A DNA stretch of 59,240 nt from an uncultured Clostridia bacterium (GTDB lineage Bacteria > Bacillota > Clostridia > Oscillospirales > Acutalibacteraceae). Shown here in pieces: positions 34,014 through 42,974 of the stretch (its first letter is position 1; each line of letters opens with the position of its first letter). Below the pieces are notes generated by a model. It ran no database searches and was not told the DNA's origin. It worked only from the letters and a program-made list of their open reading frames with translations. A program made the position numbers and the translations under genes. The DNA is taken from positions 1 to 59,240 of the forward strand of contig CALWIO010000010.1 of assembly GCA_944380765.1 (NCBI GenBank), read 5' to 3'.

Positions 34014-36482
34014 ATGAAAGAATATATTTTAAACGGAGAATGGATTTTAACAAGAGAAAAAACGGGCGACAGCTGCGCCGTAGCTGTGCCGGGCGACAAC
34101 TACACACAGCTTTATAAAGCGGGAGTAATCGAGGACCCCTATTACGGCACAAACGAAAAAGATGTGCAGTGGATAGGCGCCGAAAACTGGATTTACGAAA
34201 GGACTTTTTCCCTCGGCGAGGACGATTTGCAGAAGCGCAGAGTGCTTCTCTCCTGTAAGGCGCTTGATACGCTTTGCGAAATTTACATAAACGGCAAAAG
34301 AGCCGCCGAGGGCAAAAACGCTTTTATAAACTATGAGTTTGATATAAAACCATTCGTAAAGGCGGGGGAGAACTCGGTTAAAATTATTTTCTTCTCGCCC
34401 GTAGAATATGCCTTGAAGCTGCAGGACGAAAAGCCCCTGCCAAAGAACTGCAACGGTACCAACGGCATAGCCTATATCCGCAAACCCGCCTGCCATTTCG
34501 GCTGGGACTGGGGCCCCTCAATTCCTCTTTCGGGAATTACCGGCGATATTTCCGTACTCTGCTTTGACAATCGGGTAAAGGATATTGAAATCAAGCAGAT
34601 TCACGAAAACGGCAGGGTAACTCTTAAAATGACTCCCGAAGTTGACGGGGAGGGAACCGCAAAAGTTACTCTTACATACCCCGACGGCAGGGAATTTACC
34701 TTTGAGGGAGAAGCTCAAACGGTAATTGATAATCCACAGCTTTGGTGGACAAGGGAGCTTTCCGGCAGGGATACCCAGCCGCTTTATACCGTCAGCGCAA
34801 GGCTTGAAAATTCCGAAGTTACCAAAAAAACAGGACTTCGCACAATCCGCCTTGACAGAAATCCCGACAAATACGGCGGCAACTTCTGCTTTTACTTGAA
34901 CGGGGTGCCGATTTTCGGCAAGGGCGCCAACTGGATTATTCCCGATTCGCTTATGGGCAGATGCACAAACGAGGTCTATGACTATTATATCGACAGCGCC
35001 TTAAAAGCCAATTTCAATATTATAAGGGTCTGGGGCGGAGCGTATTACGCCTGCGACTATTTCTATAATCTCTGTGATGAAAAAGGTCTGCTTGTCTGGC
35101 AGGACTTTATGTTCGCCTGCCTTATGTATCCCTTTTATGAAGAGGATTTCTGCGAAAATGTCCTCTCAGAGGTGGACTGCAATGTAAACAGGATAAAGCA
35201 CCACCCCTCTTTGTGCCTTTGGGGCGGCAACAACGAAATCGAAACAATGTTTTCATATATGCCCGCTAACCTTAAAATTGTTCAGTGGTACAAAAAGTTT
35301 TTCTATGAGATTTTAAAGGAGCGCGTTGAAAAGCTTGACCCCGACACGGCTTATATCCCAACTTCTCCGATAGGCGAGGCGTTCCGCAAGGGCGTAACCG
35401 GCGACGACTGGGGAGATACCCACATGTGGAATGTCTGGCACGGTCAGAAACCGCTTAACTATTACCGCCGCCGCTTTACCCGCTTTTGCAGCGAGTTCGG
35501 GCTTGAATCCCTGCCCTCGCTGGACGCCGTGGCTCAGTTTGCCGAGGAAAAGGATATGGGGCTTACAACCGAGGTGTTCAATTCCCATCAGAAGTGCGTG
35601 GGCGGCAACCGCAAAATGCTTTTCTATTTGCTCGAAAAATTCTATGAGGCAGAGCGCTTTGAGGATATGGTCTATATGACCGGACTGATACAAAAAGAGT
35701 GTATTTCTGACGCCACCGAGCATTGGCGCAGAAACCGCGGCAGGTGCAACGGCTCTATTTTCTGGCAGTTTAACGACTGCTGGCAGGCGCCCTCGTGGTC
35801 GAGCGTGGACTTTACGGGAAAATGGAAGCCGCTTCAGTATCACGCGCGCCGTTTCTTTGAACCCCTTTGCGTGTCCGTGGAGGAAACAAAGCACGAATTT
35901 CATATCTATTGCATAAACGATTATAACGAGAGCAGGAGCATTGAAATTAAATACGCTCTTAAAACTCTTGACGGCAAAACAATTTACGCCAAAACACTGC
36001 AAAAAACGCTGAATCCGCTTTCAAGCGAGGCTGTTGCCGGCGACCTTATAAAGGGTAAAAAGAAAAATGTCTTTTTAAGCGTAAAAATGTACGAGGACGG
36101 GCAGCTCGTTTCCGAGCGTACTAAAATCTTTGTGCCGGACCGTGATTTGGCGCTTGAATCGGGAACAATAGAAAAGAGCGTTTCCCATGACGGCAAAACC
36201 CTTACCGTAAAGCTCTCTTCGCCCGTGTTCTGCCGCAGCGTAATGGTGGATATCAAGAATTTCAGAACGCCCTTTTCAGACAACTACTTTGACCTTTTGC
36301 CCGGCGAGGAAAAAACCGTCACGGTTGAAACCGAACGGGAGTTTTGCGAAAACGATGTGACCGTAAAATCCCTTGCCGATATTCCCGTTAAAAAGTCAAA
36401 GTTAAAAGCAAAACTTTACCGCTTCAAGTTCGCCTTAGAGCCCAAAAATATTGCCAACTGGTTCTACTATTCAACTAACTGA
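34014..36482 (+). CDS. GH2 beta-mannosidase
   Basis: An 822-residue cytoplasmic glycoside hydrolase family 2 enzyme removing terminal beta-1,4-mannose from manno-oligosaccharides or N-glycan cores. The N-terminal VPGDNYTQLYKAGVIEDPYYG and ACHFGWDWGPSIPLSG segments are typical of beta-mannosidases. The acid/base is Glu408 (WGGNNEIE), the nucleophile Glu494 (CSEFGLES), and IFWQFNDCWQAPSWSSVD lies near the end of the barrel. No signal peptide is present. The ATG at 34014 has CAGGGG seven bases upstream. It is a single-gene unit with its own promoter and terminator and no adjacent transporter. Confidence 0.93.
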   Translation: MKEYILNGEWILTREKTGDSCAVAVPGDNYTQLYKAGVIEDPYYGTNEKDVQWIGAENWIYERTFSLGEDDLQKRRVLLSCKALDTLCEIYINGKRAAEGKNAFINYEFDIKPFVKAGENSVKIIFFSPVEYALKLQDEKPLPKNCNGTNGIAYIRKPACHFGWDWGPSIPLSGITGDISVLCFDNRVKDIEIKQIHENGRVTLKMTPEVDGEGTAKVTLTYPDGREFTFEGEAQTVIDNPQLWWTRELSGRDTQPLYTVSARLENSEVTKKTGLRTIRLDRNPDKYGGNFCFYLNGVPIFGKGANWIIPDSLMGRCTNEVYDYYIDSALKANFNIIRVWGGAYYACDYFYNLCDEKGLLVWQDFMFACLMYPFYEEDFCENVLSEVDCNVNRIKHHPSLCLWGGNNEIETMFSYMPANLKIVQWYKKFFYEILKERVEKLDPDTAYIPTSPIGEAFRKGVTGDDWGDTHMWNVWHGQKPLNYYRRRFTRFCSEFGLESLPSLDAVAQFAEEKDMGLTTEVFNSHQKCVGGNRKMLFYLLEKFYEAERFEDMVYMTGLIQKECISDATEHWRRNRGRCNGSIFWQFNDCWQAPSWSSVDFTGKWKPLQYHARRFFEPLCVSVEETKHEFHIYCINDYNESRSIEIKYALKTLDGKTIYAKTLQKTLNPLSSEAVAGDLIKGKKKNVFLSVKMYEDGQLVSERTKIFVPDRDLALESGTIEKSVSHDGKTLTVKLSSPVFCRSVMVDIKNFRTPFSDNYFDLLPGEEKTVTVETEREFCENDVTVKSLADIPVKKSKLKAKLYRFKFALEPKNIANWFYYSTN

Positions 36483-36499
36483 GCCTGTGCTTGATTTTT

Positions 36500-36527
36500 A
36501 AAAAGTCCGGTACTTACCGGACTTTTT
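36500..36527 (+). terminator. terminator after the beta-mannosidase gene
   Basis: A long perfect stem (AAAAAGTCCGGTA with its complement) around a very short loop ends in TTTTT, 18 bp after the stop codon. Confidence 0.9.
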
Positions 36528-36576
36528 AAATTTTACCTGTATTCTGTAAGCATACTGCTTTTTTGTATTATTATTA

Positions 36577-36605
36577 TTGATATTTAATACAAAAAATGTT
36601 AATAT
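36577..36605 (+). promoter_or_regulatory. sigma-A promoter of the membrane-anchored pair
   Basis: TTGATA (36577-36582), 17 bp, TAATAT (36600-36605), 44 bp upstream of an ATG with a very strong AGGAGGGG ribosome-binding site. Confidence 0.7.
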
Positions 36606-36649
36606 ATAGGTGAAATTCTATTTATTTTTACGAATAGGAGGGGTAAACT

Positions 36650-37120
36650 ATGGAAAAAAAGACCAAAATTATTTTATGGAGCGTTTACGGCGTTGTGCAG
36701 GCGGCGCTTCTGGCGGCGCTTATCCTGCTGATTATCGGCCTGCTTCCGTCGAAATGGACATTTATGGATAATATTTCGACAAGCAGCTTCAATGAGGAAA
36801 CAGGCGGTCTTAATTTTGCAAGAGTTAAGTATTTCGCGCCGAACAACGGCGAGGAGCATGACGGAGATTCTATGAAAAGCACGGATAAATCAATAAACGA
36901 ATATGTGATAGCGTGGGAGCTTGTCCGCGCTTCTACGGATTATATCGGCGTGCACGGCCATGACACAAAAATTGAGCTTGAAAAGCTTTCGCTCTCGCAC
37001 AATGATTTTTGCTATGCGATTTCGGGCGCCGAAAACGGTGATGTCTGGGAGGTATGGGTTTCCGCTCCGAAAGGCGGGACTCCGTATGTAACCGTGTATA
37101 AGGGAGGAGAGCAAAAATGA
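36650..37120 (+). CDS. unknown membrane-anchored protein A of a pair
   Basis: A 156-residue protein with one N-terminal transmembrane helix (about residues 8-32, SVYGVVQAALLAALILLIIGLL) and a predicted extracytoplasmic domain of about 120 residues. No family or catalytic motif is recognised. It has a strong ribosome-binding site and its own promoter. The stop overlaps the start of the following gene by 4 bases, and that gene encodes a second protein of the same size and topology. A paired envelope function is likely, but its nature is unknown. Confidence 0.7.
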   Translation: MEKKTKIILWSVYGVVQAALLAALILLIIGLLPSKWTFMDNISTSSFNEETGGLNFARVKYFAPNNGEEHDGDSMKSTDKSINEYVIAWELVRASTDYIGVHGHDTKIELEKLSLSHNDFCYAISGAENGDVWEVWVSAPKGGTPYVTVYKGGEQK

Positions 37121-37557
37121 AAAAAGTAATTGCCCTGTCTTCTTTTGTCGCTGTTCAGGTTATTGTTATTGCCGCTTTGCTCATAGCCTATTCAACCTCC
37201 GCTTTCGGTGCGGTAAAATGGGACAGAAGCAATAACCGGCTGGTTGCGCTCAGCGTTAAGGGCGCGGATGAAAACAGCGTAGCCGAGTTAAATGCGGAAC
37301 TGAAAAAAATCAGCGACCAATATGACAATTTTAACGAAGACGGAATGGTAACCAAGAATTATTATATAAATTCCAATACGCAGAATGTCTCTGTGGTGGA
37401 AATCGTTTTGGAGCCTTATGAAATTCCGACAGTGGAAAGACCGCACCATAATTTTTTAGGAGAGGCGCGCTTCCGCGTTACGGTTTTTGCCCATGACGGT
37501 GAAATTAAAACAAATGTAGAGGAGATTTCAAACACCGTTAAAATACCCGAAGAATAA
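37117..37557 (+). CDS. unknown membrane-anchored protein B of a pair
   Basis: A 146-residue protein with an N-terminal helix (residues 4-28, VIALSSFVAVQVIVIAALLIAY) that serves as an anchor or an uncleaved signal, followed by an extracytoplasmic domain ending in an acidic tail. There is no recognisable family. The topology matches the preceding protein, though sequence identity is not obvious by eye. The GGAGG ribosome-binding site and the ATGA overlap point to coupled expression. A bidirectional terminator follows and separates it from the convergent mtaB gene. Confidence 0.68.
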   Translation: MKKVIALSSFVAVQVIVIAALLIAYSTSAFGAVKWDRSNNRLVALSVKGADENSVAELNAELKKISDQYDNFNEDGMVTKNYYINSNTQNVSVVEIVLEPYEIPTVERPHHNFLGEARFRVTVFAHDGEIKTNVEEISNTVKIPEE

Positions 37558-37566
37558 ATAAAAATC

Positions 37567-37598
37567 AAAAAAGGGAGGCGTAAAAGTCTCCCTTTTTA
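37567..37598. terminator. bidirectional terminator between convergent genes
   Basis: AAAAAGGGAG / CTCCCTTTTT form a 10-bp stem with a 10-nt loop and T-runs on both strands. It serves the plus-strand membrane-protein pair and the minus-strand mtaB gene. Confidence 0.85.
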
Positions 37599-38882
37599 TA
37601 TCGGTTTTCCAACGCAAAACTCTTTGCCGCAGTCCGTTATAAGAATGTCCGCTATGCTTCCGACAGGCGCTTCGCCCGTTATTTTTACGGGCGTATAATT
37701 CTCCGTGTAGCCGAAAAGCTCTCCGCCCTTCTGCCTTTCTTCTATCAGCACCCGAACGGTTTTGCCGACCTGATTTTTAAAAAACGCCTCTCTTATTTCG
37801 TCAGCCTTTTTTGAAAGCAGGGCGGCTCTGCGCGCCTTTTCGCTTTTTTCTATCTGCCCGTCCATTCGGTCTGCAACAGTTCCGCTTCTTCTGGAATAGG
37901 GGAATATATGTATTTTCTCAAATCCTGTTTTTTCGGCAAAGCGAACCGTTTCCCAAAAATCCTCTTCCGTTTCTTTGGGAAATCCCACCATAATATCCGT
38001 AGTCAGCGTGCAGTCCGGGAAATTTTCCCTTAACCTGCGGCAAAGCTTCTCGTATTCGTCCGCCGTGTAGTGACGGTTCATATTTTTAAGGGTTTTGTCA
38101 CAGCCGCTTTGAAGCGAAATATGAAACTGACCGCATAGCTTTTCGCATTTTTTCAGCTTTTCAATCAGTTCGTCGGTTATGTGGTCGGGTTCCAATGAGC
38201 CTAAACGGATTCTTTCAATTTTTTCGTTTTCAGCCGCCGCGAATACCGCGTCCGCCAAGTCTGCTTCGCTTCCCTTGCCGTATGCCGAAAGATTTATGCC
38301 CACAAGCACAACCTCCCGGTAGCTCTTTTCCGCAAGGGAGGCGACCTCTTTTTTTATGTCCTCCAAAGGCTTTGAGCGCACTCGACCCCTCGCTTTCGGA
38401 ATTATGCAGTAGGAGCAAAACCTGTCGCAGCCGTCCTCGATTTTCAAAACCGCCCTCGTTCTCTCCTCAAATTCCGTTATGCCTGAGGAAATCAAGGGCT
38501 CTCCGCTTTTATGCTCACACATTTCAAGCACCCGGCTTTTGCTTTCAAAGTGTTCTTTAAGCGACTTAGCCAGTTTGCTGTTGCAGCGGTTGCCCAGCAC
38601 AATGTCCGCTTCAAAAAGCGCCTTTGCCATATCGGGAAAAGACTGCGGCATACAGCCCGTAAGCACCACCGTGCTTTGAGGGTGATTTTTTTTATAGTGA
38701 CGCACACACTGCCTCGTTTTGCGGTCGCTTTCTCCGGTAACCGTGCAGGAGTTTATAACAAAAATATCCGCTTCGCTTTCATTTTCGGTTATCTCATAGC
38801 CCTCTTTTTTAAGCTGCTCGCGCATTTCCTGGGTTTCGTACTGATTAACCTTGCAGCCGAGCGTGTGAAAATAAACCTTCAA
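37596..38882 (-). CDS. mtaB: tRNA t6A37 methylthiotransferase MtaB
   Basis: A 428-residue radical SAM methylthiotransferase that converts t6A37 to ms2t6A in tRNAs reading ANN codons. The N-terminal UPF0004 domain has FHTLGCKVNQYETQ, NSCTVTGESDRK and TGCMPQ, whose cysteines bind the auxiliary cluster. The radical SAM core has CDRFCSYCIIPKARGR, and a C-terminal TRAM domain follows. The start is taken as a TTG at 38882 because AAAGAGGTG lies six bases upstream and family proteins begin here. ATGs at 38903 and 38915 would add residues and lack a site. It is transcribed against its neighbours. Confidence 0.9.
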   Translation of the reverse strand: MKVYFHTLGCKVNQYETQEMREQLKKEGYEITENESEADIFVINSCTVTGESDRKTRQCVRHYKKNHPQSTVVLTGCMPQSFPDMAKALFEADIVLGNRCNSKLAKSLKEHFESKSRVLEMCEHKSGEPLISSGITEFEERTRAVLKIEDGCDRFCSYCIIPKARGRVRSKPLEDIKKEVASLAEKSYREVVLVGINLSAYGKGSEADLADAVFAAAENEKIERIRLGSLEPDHITDELIEKLKKCEKLCGQFHISLQSGCDKTLKNMNRHYTADEYEKLCRRLRENFPDCTLTTDIMVGFPKETEEDFWETVRFAEKTGFEKIHIFPYSRRSGTVADRMDGQIEKSEKARRAALLSKKADEIREAFFKNQVGKTVRVLIEERQKGGELFGYTENYTPVKITGEAPVGSIADILITDCGKEFCVGKPI

Positions 38883-38986
38883 GCGTTTCACCTCTTTATA
38901 CATTGTGAAATACATTGTAACATATTTTTTGTTTTTTTCATATAATAATTTGTCCTTTTCATATTATTTCTGCGGGAGGGATATGA

Positions 38987-40144
38987 ATGAAAAAAATAAT
39001 ATCCGTTTTTCTTTGCGCAGTTTTGGTAATGTCGGCGGCTGTTACGGCGTCCGCCGGGGAGGATATAAACGCCGGCGCGTTTGAGGTGACCGCTAAATCA
39101 GCGGTTTTAATGGAGCTTTCGGGAGGACAGATTCTCTATGCCAAAAATCCCGACGAAAAGCTGTGGCCCGCGTCAATAACAAAAATTATGTCCCTGCTTC
39201 TTGTAATGGAGGCTCTCGACGACGGGCGCATTTCCCTTGACGATGTGGTAACGGCAAGCAAAAACGCTTCGCATAAGGGCGGCTCGGAAATATGGCTTGA
39301 AGAGGGCGAGCAGATGACCGTGCACGAGCTTTTAAAGGCGGCGGCGGTAGCCAGCGCAAATGACGCCTGCACGGCTCTCGGCGAGCATATAGCCGGTGAC
39401 GAGGCGGCGTTTGTGGTTATGATGAACGAGCGCGCCAAGGAACTGGGCATGACCAATACAAATTTTGAAAACTGTACCGGCCTTGACGATACCGCCGTGA
39501 ACCACTATTCCACCGCGAGGGATATAGCCGTAATGAGCCGGGAGCTTATGAAGCATGAAAAAATAAAGGAATATACCACTATATGGATGGACACTTTAAG
39601 AGACGGCAAAACCGAGCTTGTAAATACCAACAGGCTGATAAGATTTTACGAGGGCGCCACCGGGCTTAAAACCGGAACAACCTCAAAGGCGGGATACTGT
39701 ATCAGCGCCACGGCTCAGCGCGACTCAATGGAGCTTGTGGCTGTTGTGCTCGGCAGCGATAACAGCGACGACCGCTTTGAGGACGCCAAAAAAATGCTTA
39801 ACTGGGGATTTGCCAACTATTCCGTGTATCAGCCTCAGGCGGACGCTTCTCTTATAACCGATGTGGGCGTGCTTTACGGTACTGTCAATAAGATAACGCC
39901 GGCTGTGGGCGAAACCGAACCCATTGTTATAAAAAAAGGCACAGAAAAGGAGATAACCCAAAGAGTTGATTTGAGCATAGATGTGGAGGCGCCCGTCGAA
40001 AAAGGGCAAAAGCTCGGAACGGTCTGTTTTGAGTACAACGGCGAGGTTTTGGCGCAGTGTCCGCTGGTTTCGGCGGAGGGGGCTCAGCGCAAAAGCGTGT
40101 TCTATGTATTTTCTCTACTGTGGTCCGTTTTTGCAAAAAAATAA
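38987..40144 (+). CDS. dacF: D-alanyl-D-alanine carboxypeptidase (PBP5/DacF type)
   Basis: A 385-residue secreted penicillin-binding protein that trims the terminal D-Ala of peptidoglycan stems. A signal peptide (residues 1-23, cut near ASA-GE) precedes the peptidase domain. Active-site motifs are Ser63-x-x-Lys66 (ASITKIMS), SAN (VASANDA) and KTG (LKTGTTSKAG). A PBP5 C-terminal beta domain (about 280-365) follows. The C-terminal FYVFSLLWSVFAKK is an amphipathic membrane anchor. GGGAGGG precedes the ATG. A TATAAT box at 38941 suggests a nearby promoter, but its -35 is poor. Confidence 0.9.
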   Translation: MKKIISVFLCAVLVMSAAVTASAGEDINAGAFEVTAKSAVLMELSGGQILYAKNPDEKLWPASITKIMSLLLVMEALDDGRISLDDVVTASKNASHKGGSEIWLEEGEQMTVHELLKAAAVASANDACTALGEHIAGDEAAFVVMMNERAKELGMTNTNFENCTGLDDTAVNHYSTARDIAVMSRELMKHEKIKEYTTIWMDTLRDGKTELVNTNRLIRFYEGATGLKTGTTSKAGYCISATAQRDSMELVAVVLGSDNSDDRFEDAKKMLNWGFANYSVYQPQADASLITDVGVLYGTVNKITPAVGETEPIVIKKGTEKEITQRVDLSIDVEAPVEKGQKLGTVCFEYNGEVLAQCPLVSAEGAQRKSVFYVFSLLWSVFAKK

Positions 40145-40154
40145 TAAATTGCTA

Positions 40155-40183
40155 TTGAAATAAATCCCGTTTTAGGGTAGAAT
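40155..40183 (+). promoter_or_regulatory. sigma-A promoter of pgi
   Basis: TTGAAA (40155-40160), 17 bp, TAGAAT (40178-40183), 44 bp before the start codon. Confidence 0.6.
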
Positions 40184-40227
40184 AATAACAACATATATTA
40201 TTTCTGCAAAGTGAGGATTCCCATAAA

Positions 40228-41565
40228 ATGGCTTTAAAGCTTAACGATAAATATGTTAAAAATTTCATTGATGATAACGATTTAAAAGCTATCTCTGCCG
40301 AGGTCGAGGCGGCTCACCGCAAGATAAACGAAAGAAACGGCGAGGGCGCCGATTTCCTCGGCTGGGTTGACCTTCCCGTAAACTATGACAGGGAAGAGTT
40401 TGAAAGAATTAAAAAAGCCGCGGCTAAAATTAAAGCCGATTCAAAAGCCCTTGTCGTAATAGGCATAGGCGGCTCCTATCTCGGAGCGAGAGCGGCTGTT
40501 GAGTTTGTAAAATCCCAGAATTACAACCTTGTCAAAAAGGATACCCCCAACATCTATTTCAGCGGCAACAGCATAAGCGGCGACTCGCTTTCAGAGCTTG
40601 TTGAGCTTGTGAAAGATGTTGACTTTTCCATAAATGTCATTTCAAAATCCGGCACTACAACCGAGCCGGCAATAGCTTTCCGCATTTTCCGCGAACTTCT
40701 TGAAGAAAAGTACGGTGAAAAGGGCGCGGCTGAAAGAATTTATGTAACAACCGATAAGTGCAAGGGAACATTAAAGGAGCTTTCCGGCAAAGCCGGTTAC
40801 GAAACCTTTGTCGTGCCCGACGATGTGGGCGGCAGGTATTCGGTGCTTACCGCGGTCGGACTTCTTCCTATTGCCGTAGCCGGTATTGATATTGATAAAA
40901 TGATGCAGGGAGCCGCCGACGCGCGTGAAAAATACAGCGTCTGCGACCTTGAAAGCAACGACTGCTATAAATACGCGGCGCTGCGCAATATCCTTTACCG
41001 CAAGGGCAAGGCCGTTGAGCTTATGGTTGCCTATGAGCCCGATTTTACCATGATGAACGAGTGGTTCAAGCAGCTTTTCGGCGAGAGCGAGGGTAAGGAT
41101 AATAAGGGTCTTTTCCCCGCGAGCGTTGTTTGCTCAACCGACCTTCACTCAATGGGGCAGTATATTCAGGACGGCGCAAGGCTTATGTTTGAAACCTCGG
41201 TTGTCTTTACAAAGCCTAAGCGCAGCGTTGTAATTAAGGAAGACAGCCTTAACGCCGACGGGCTTAATTTCCTTGCCGGCAAAACAATGGACTTTGTAAA
41301 CCGCAAGGCGTATGAGGGAACTTTGCTTGCCCATGTTGACGGCGGCGTTCCCAATATCTGCATTGAAATGCCCGAGATGAACGAGTACGAGTTCGGCTAT
41401 CTTGTATATTTCTTTGAAAAAGCGTGCGCCGTATCAGGCTATGTGCTCGGGGTAAATCCCTTTAATCAGCCCGGCGTTGAAAGCTATAAAAAGAATATGT
41501 TCGCTCTTTTGGGCAAGCCCGGCTACGAAGCCGAGCAGGCGAAGCTCTTAGAGCGCCTTAACTGA
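40228..41565 (+). CDS. pgi: glucose-6-phosphate isomerase
   Basis: A 445-residue enzyme of glycolysis and gluconeogenesis interconverting glucose-6-phosphate and fructose-6-phosphate, the latter also the entry to UDP-GlcNAc for the glycan operon. Family segments visible are [52 protein letters not shown] and [14 protein letters not shown], with the catalytic Glu and His around [10 protein letters not shown] and [13 protein letters not shown]. The length is that of the short Firmicute form. It appears to be transcribed from its own promoter. A small hairpin (CCGCTT/AGCGG) follows without a T-run, so read-through to the next gene is likely. Confidence 0.94.
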   Translation: MALKLNDKYVKNFIDDNDLKAISAEVEAAHRKINERNGEGADFLGWVDLPVNYDREEFERIKKAAAKIKADSKALVVIGIGGSYLGARAAVEFVKSQNYNLVKKDTPNIYFSGNSISGDSLSELVELVKDVDFSINVISKSGTTTEPAIAFRIFRELLEEKYGEKGAAERIYVTTDKCKGTLKELSGKAGYETFVVPDDVGGRYSVLTAVGLLPIAVAGIDIDKMMQGAADAREKYSVCDLESNDCYKYAALRNILYRKGKAVELMVAYEPDFTMMNEWFKQLFGESEGKDNKGLFPASVVCSTDLHSMGQYIQDGARLMFETSVVFTKPKRSVVIKEDSLNADGLNFLAGKTMDFVNRKAYEGTLLAHVDGGVPNICIEMPEMNEYEFGYLVYFFEKACAVSGYVLGVNPFNQPGVESYKKNMFALLGKPGYEAEQAKLLERLN

Positions 41566-41615
41566 CGGAACAAACCGCTTAAAGCGGATTATTAAATACA
41601 CAGGAGGAGATAATA

Positions 41616-42038
41616 ATGATATCTCTTATTATCGGACACAAAGGAACAGGAAAAACTAAAATTCTCGTTGACTGCGTTAACAGCGCGGTTCACAGCTCAA
41701 ACGGAAATGTCGTATGCGTTGAGAAAGAAACAAAGCTTACATACGATGTCAACTACCGCGCAAGGCTTGTTGCGACCGACACCTTTGCGATTTCGGGATA
41801 TGACTCGTTCTACGGATTTTTAAGCGGAATCTGCGCCGGCGACCACGATATAACCGATATATTTGTTGACGCCACATTCAGAATTGCCGCCAACCGTGAC
41901 GGCGACGCCCTTGCCGCTTTCCTTAAAAAGGTTGACGAGCTTTCAAAGCTTTCGGATACACACTTTACCTTTACGGTGTCCACAGACCTTGAAAATCTTC
42001 CCGAGTCAATGTTCGCTTACTGCGAAAAGCTCAACTGA
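41616..42038 (+). CDS. small P-loop NTPase-like protein of unknown function
   Basis: A 140-residue protein with a Walker A motif at residues 7-14 (GHKGTGKT) and a Walker B-like strand (DITDIFVDATFRI). It is short for a P-loop NTPase, with no sensor or finger motifs seen. It resembles hypothetical ATP-binding proteins found in Clostridia, but no function can be given. The AGGAGGAG ribosome-binding site is strong, so good expression is expected. It lies 50 bp after pgi with no terminator between, and is followed by a clear terminator. The codon use matches the neighbours. Confidence 0.75.
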   Translation: MISLIIGHKGTGKTKILVDCVNSAVHSSNGNVVCVEKETKLTYDVNYRARLVATDTFAISGYDSFYGFLSGICAGDHDITDIFVDATFRIAANRDGDALAAFLKKVDELSKLSDTHFTFTVSTDLENLPESMFAYCEKLN

Positions 42039-42060
42039 TTGATTAAAAAAAATATCGGCT

Positions 42061-42090
42061 GCCGCCCAACGGCGGCGGTCGGCTTTTTTT
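42061..42090 (+). terminator. terminator after the P-loop protein gene
   Basis: The stem GCCGCC / GGCGGC with a CAAC loop is followed after a few bases by a run of seven T. Confidence 0.85.
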
Positions 42091-42109
42091 ATAAAATTGA
42101 AGATTTTTG

Positions 42110-42138
42110 TTGACAAAAGGAAAATATACATATATAAT
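42110..42138 (+). promoter_or_regulatory. perfect-consensus promoter of yceD-rpmF
   Basis: TTGACA (42110-42115), exactly 17 bp, TATAAT (42133-42138). Both hexamers match the sigma-A consensus at all positions, as expected for a ribosomal-protein operon. Confidence 0.9.
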
Positions 42139-42163
42139 ATTTTAGCGTTGAGAGGAATGCCCC

Positions 42164-42655
42164 ATGCAGATTCAGCTTGAACAGATATTTAATATCGAAG
42201 GCTCGTCAAAGGATTTGTCCTTTGTTTTTGAGCCGGAGTATTCTTTGTCCGACGATTTTGTTCTTGAAACTCCCGTTACCTTTTCGGGCGGAGTAAAGAA
42301 TACCGCGGGGATTGTATCCCTTGACGGTACGGCGTCCTTTTCCGCAAGCGTGGCGTGCAGCCGCTGCGCCGAGAGGTTTAAAAAGGATTTCAGCGTTGAG
42401 GTAAGGCATTTTCTCGCCACAAAGCTTCAGAATGAAGATAATGACGATTATATTCTTGCCGAGGATTATATGCTCGATTTGCAGGCGCTTGTGTGTGAGG
42501 ATATAATTTTGTCGCTGCCCGTAAAATTCCTCTGCCGTGAGGACTGCAAGGGTATCTGCCCTGAATGCGGCAAAAACTTAAACAGCGGAAACTGTACCTG
42601 CAAAAAGGCGGTTGACCCGCGTATGGCGGCGCTTTTAGAGCTGCTCGAAGATTAG
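42164..42655 (+). CDS. yceD: YceD family protein (DUF177)
   Basis: A 163-residue protein of the YceD/DUF177 family, implicated in 23S rRNA accumulation and conserved next to rpmF. Cysteine motifs are a central CSRCAERF and a C-terminal CPECGKNLNSGNCTC, probably zinc-binding. The C-terminal DPRMAALLELLED is the family signature. Its place 45 bp before rpmF behind a shared strong promoter is the classic arrangement. The ribosome-binding site GAGAGG lies about 9 bases before the ATG. Confidence 0.9.
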   Translation: MQIQLEQIFNIEGSSKDLSFVFEPEYSLSDDFVLETPVTFSGGVKNTAGIVSLDGTASFSASVACSRCAERFKKDFSVEVRHFLATKLQNEDNDDYILAEDYMLDLQALVCEDIILSLPVKFLCREDCKGICPECGKNLNSGNCTCKKAVDPRMAALLELLED

Positions 42656-42700
42656 TTTATAATTGATTTTATAATATATTCCAATAAGGAGGTGCTGAAA

Positions 42701-42886
42701 ATGGCAGTACCAAAGAGAAGAGTATCAAAAGCAAGAAGAGATAAAAGACGCTCAAGCGTGTGGAAGATGACAGCTCCCGAGCTGGTTAAGTGCCCCAACT
42801 GCGGCGGCTATAAAAGACCTCACAGAGTTTGCGGCGAGTGCGGACAGTACAAGGGCAGACAGGTTGTAGCTGTTAAAGAGAACTGA
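42701..42886 (+). CDS. rpmF: 50S ribosomal protein L32
   Basis: A 61-residue ribosomal protein of the large subunit, beginning MAVPKRRVSKARRDKRRS. It carries a zinc-ribbon of two CxxC pairs (CPNCGG and CGECGQ), so it is the zinc-binding (C+) form. The start is the ATG at 42701, with AAGGAGGTG upstream. The in-frame GTG at 42692 is part of that ribosome-binding site. It is co-transcribed with yceD. Confidence 0.97.
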   Translation: MAVPKRRVSKARRDKRRSSVWKMTAPELVKCPNCGGYKRPHRVCGECGQYKGRQVVAVKEN

Positions 42887-42974
42887 GTTCTTTTTAATTT
42901 CATCTTGATAAAAGGAAGGCGGAGAGGCGTAGCTTCCCCGCCCTTTAGTCTTGTTTAAAACGGAGGTGAGCCGG

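Noticed and set aside
35313..36002. 229-codon minus-strand frame inside the beta-mannosidase gene
   Set aside because: It overlaps catalytic codons of a well-conserved enzyme and shows no domain or start signal.
42692..42700. GTG start for L32 at 42692
   Set aside because: This GTG is inside the Shine-Dalgarno sequence of the real ATG at 42701, and L32 proteins begin MAVPKR.
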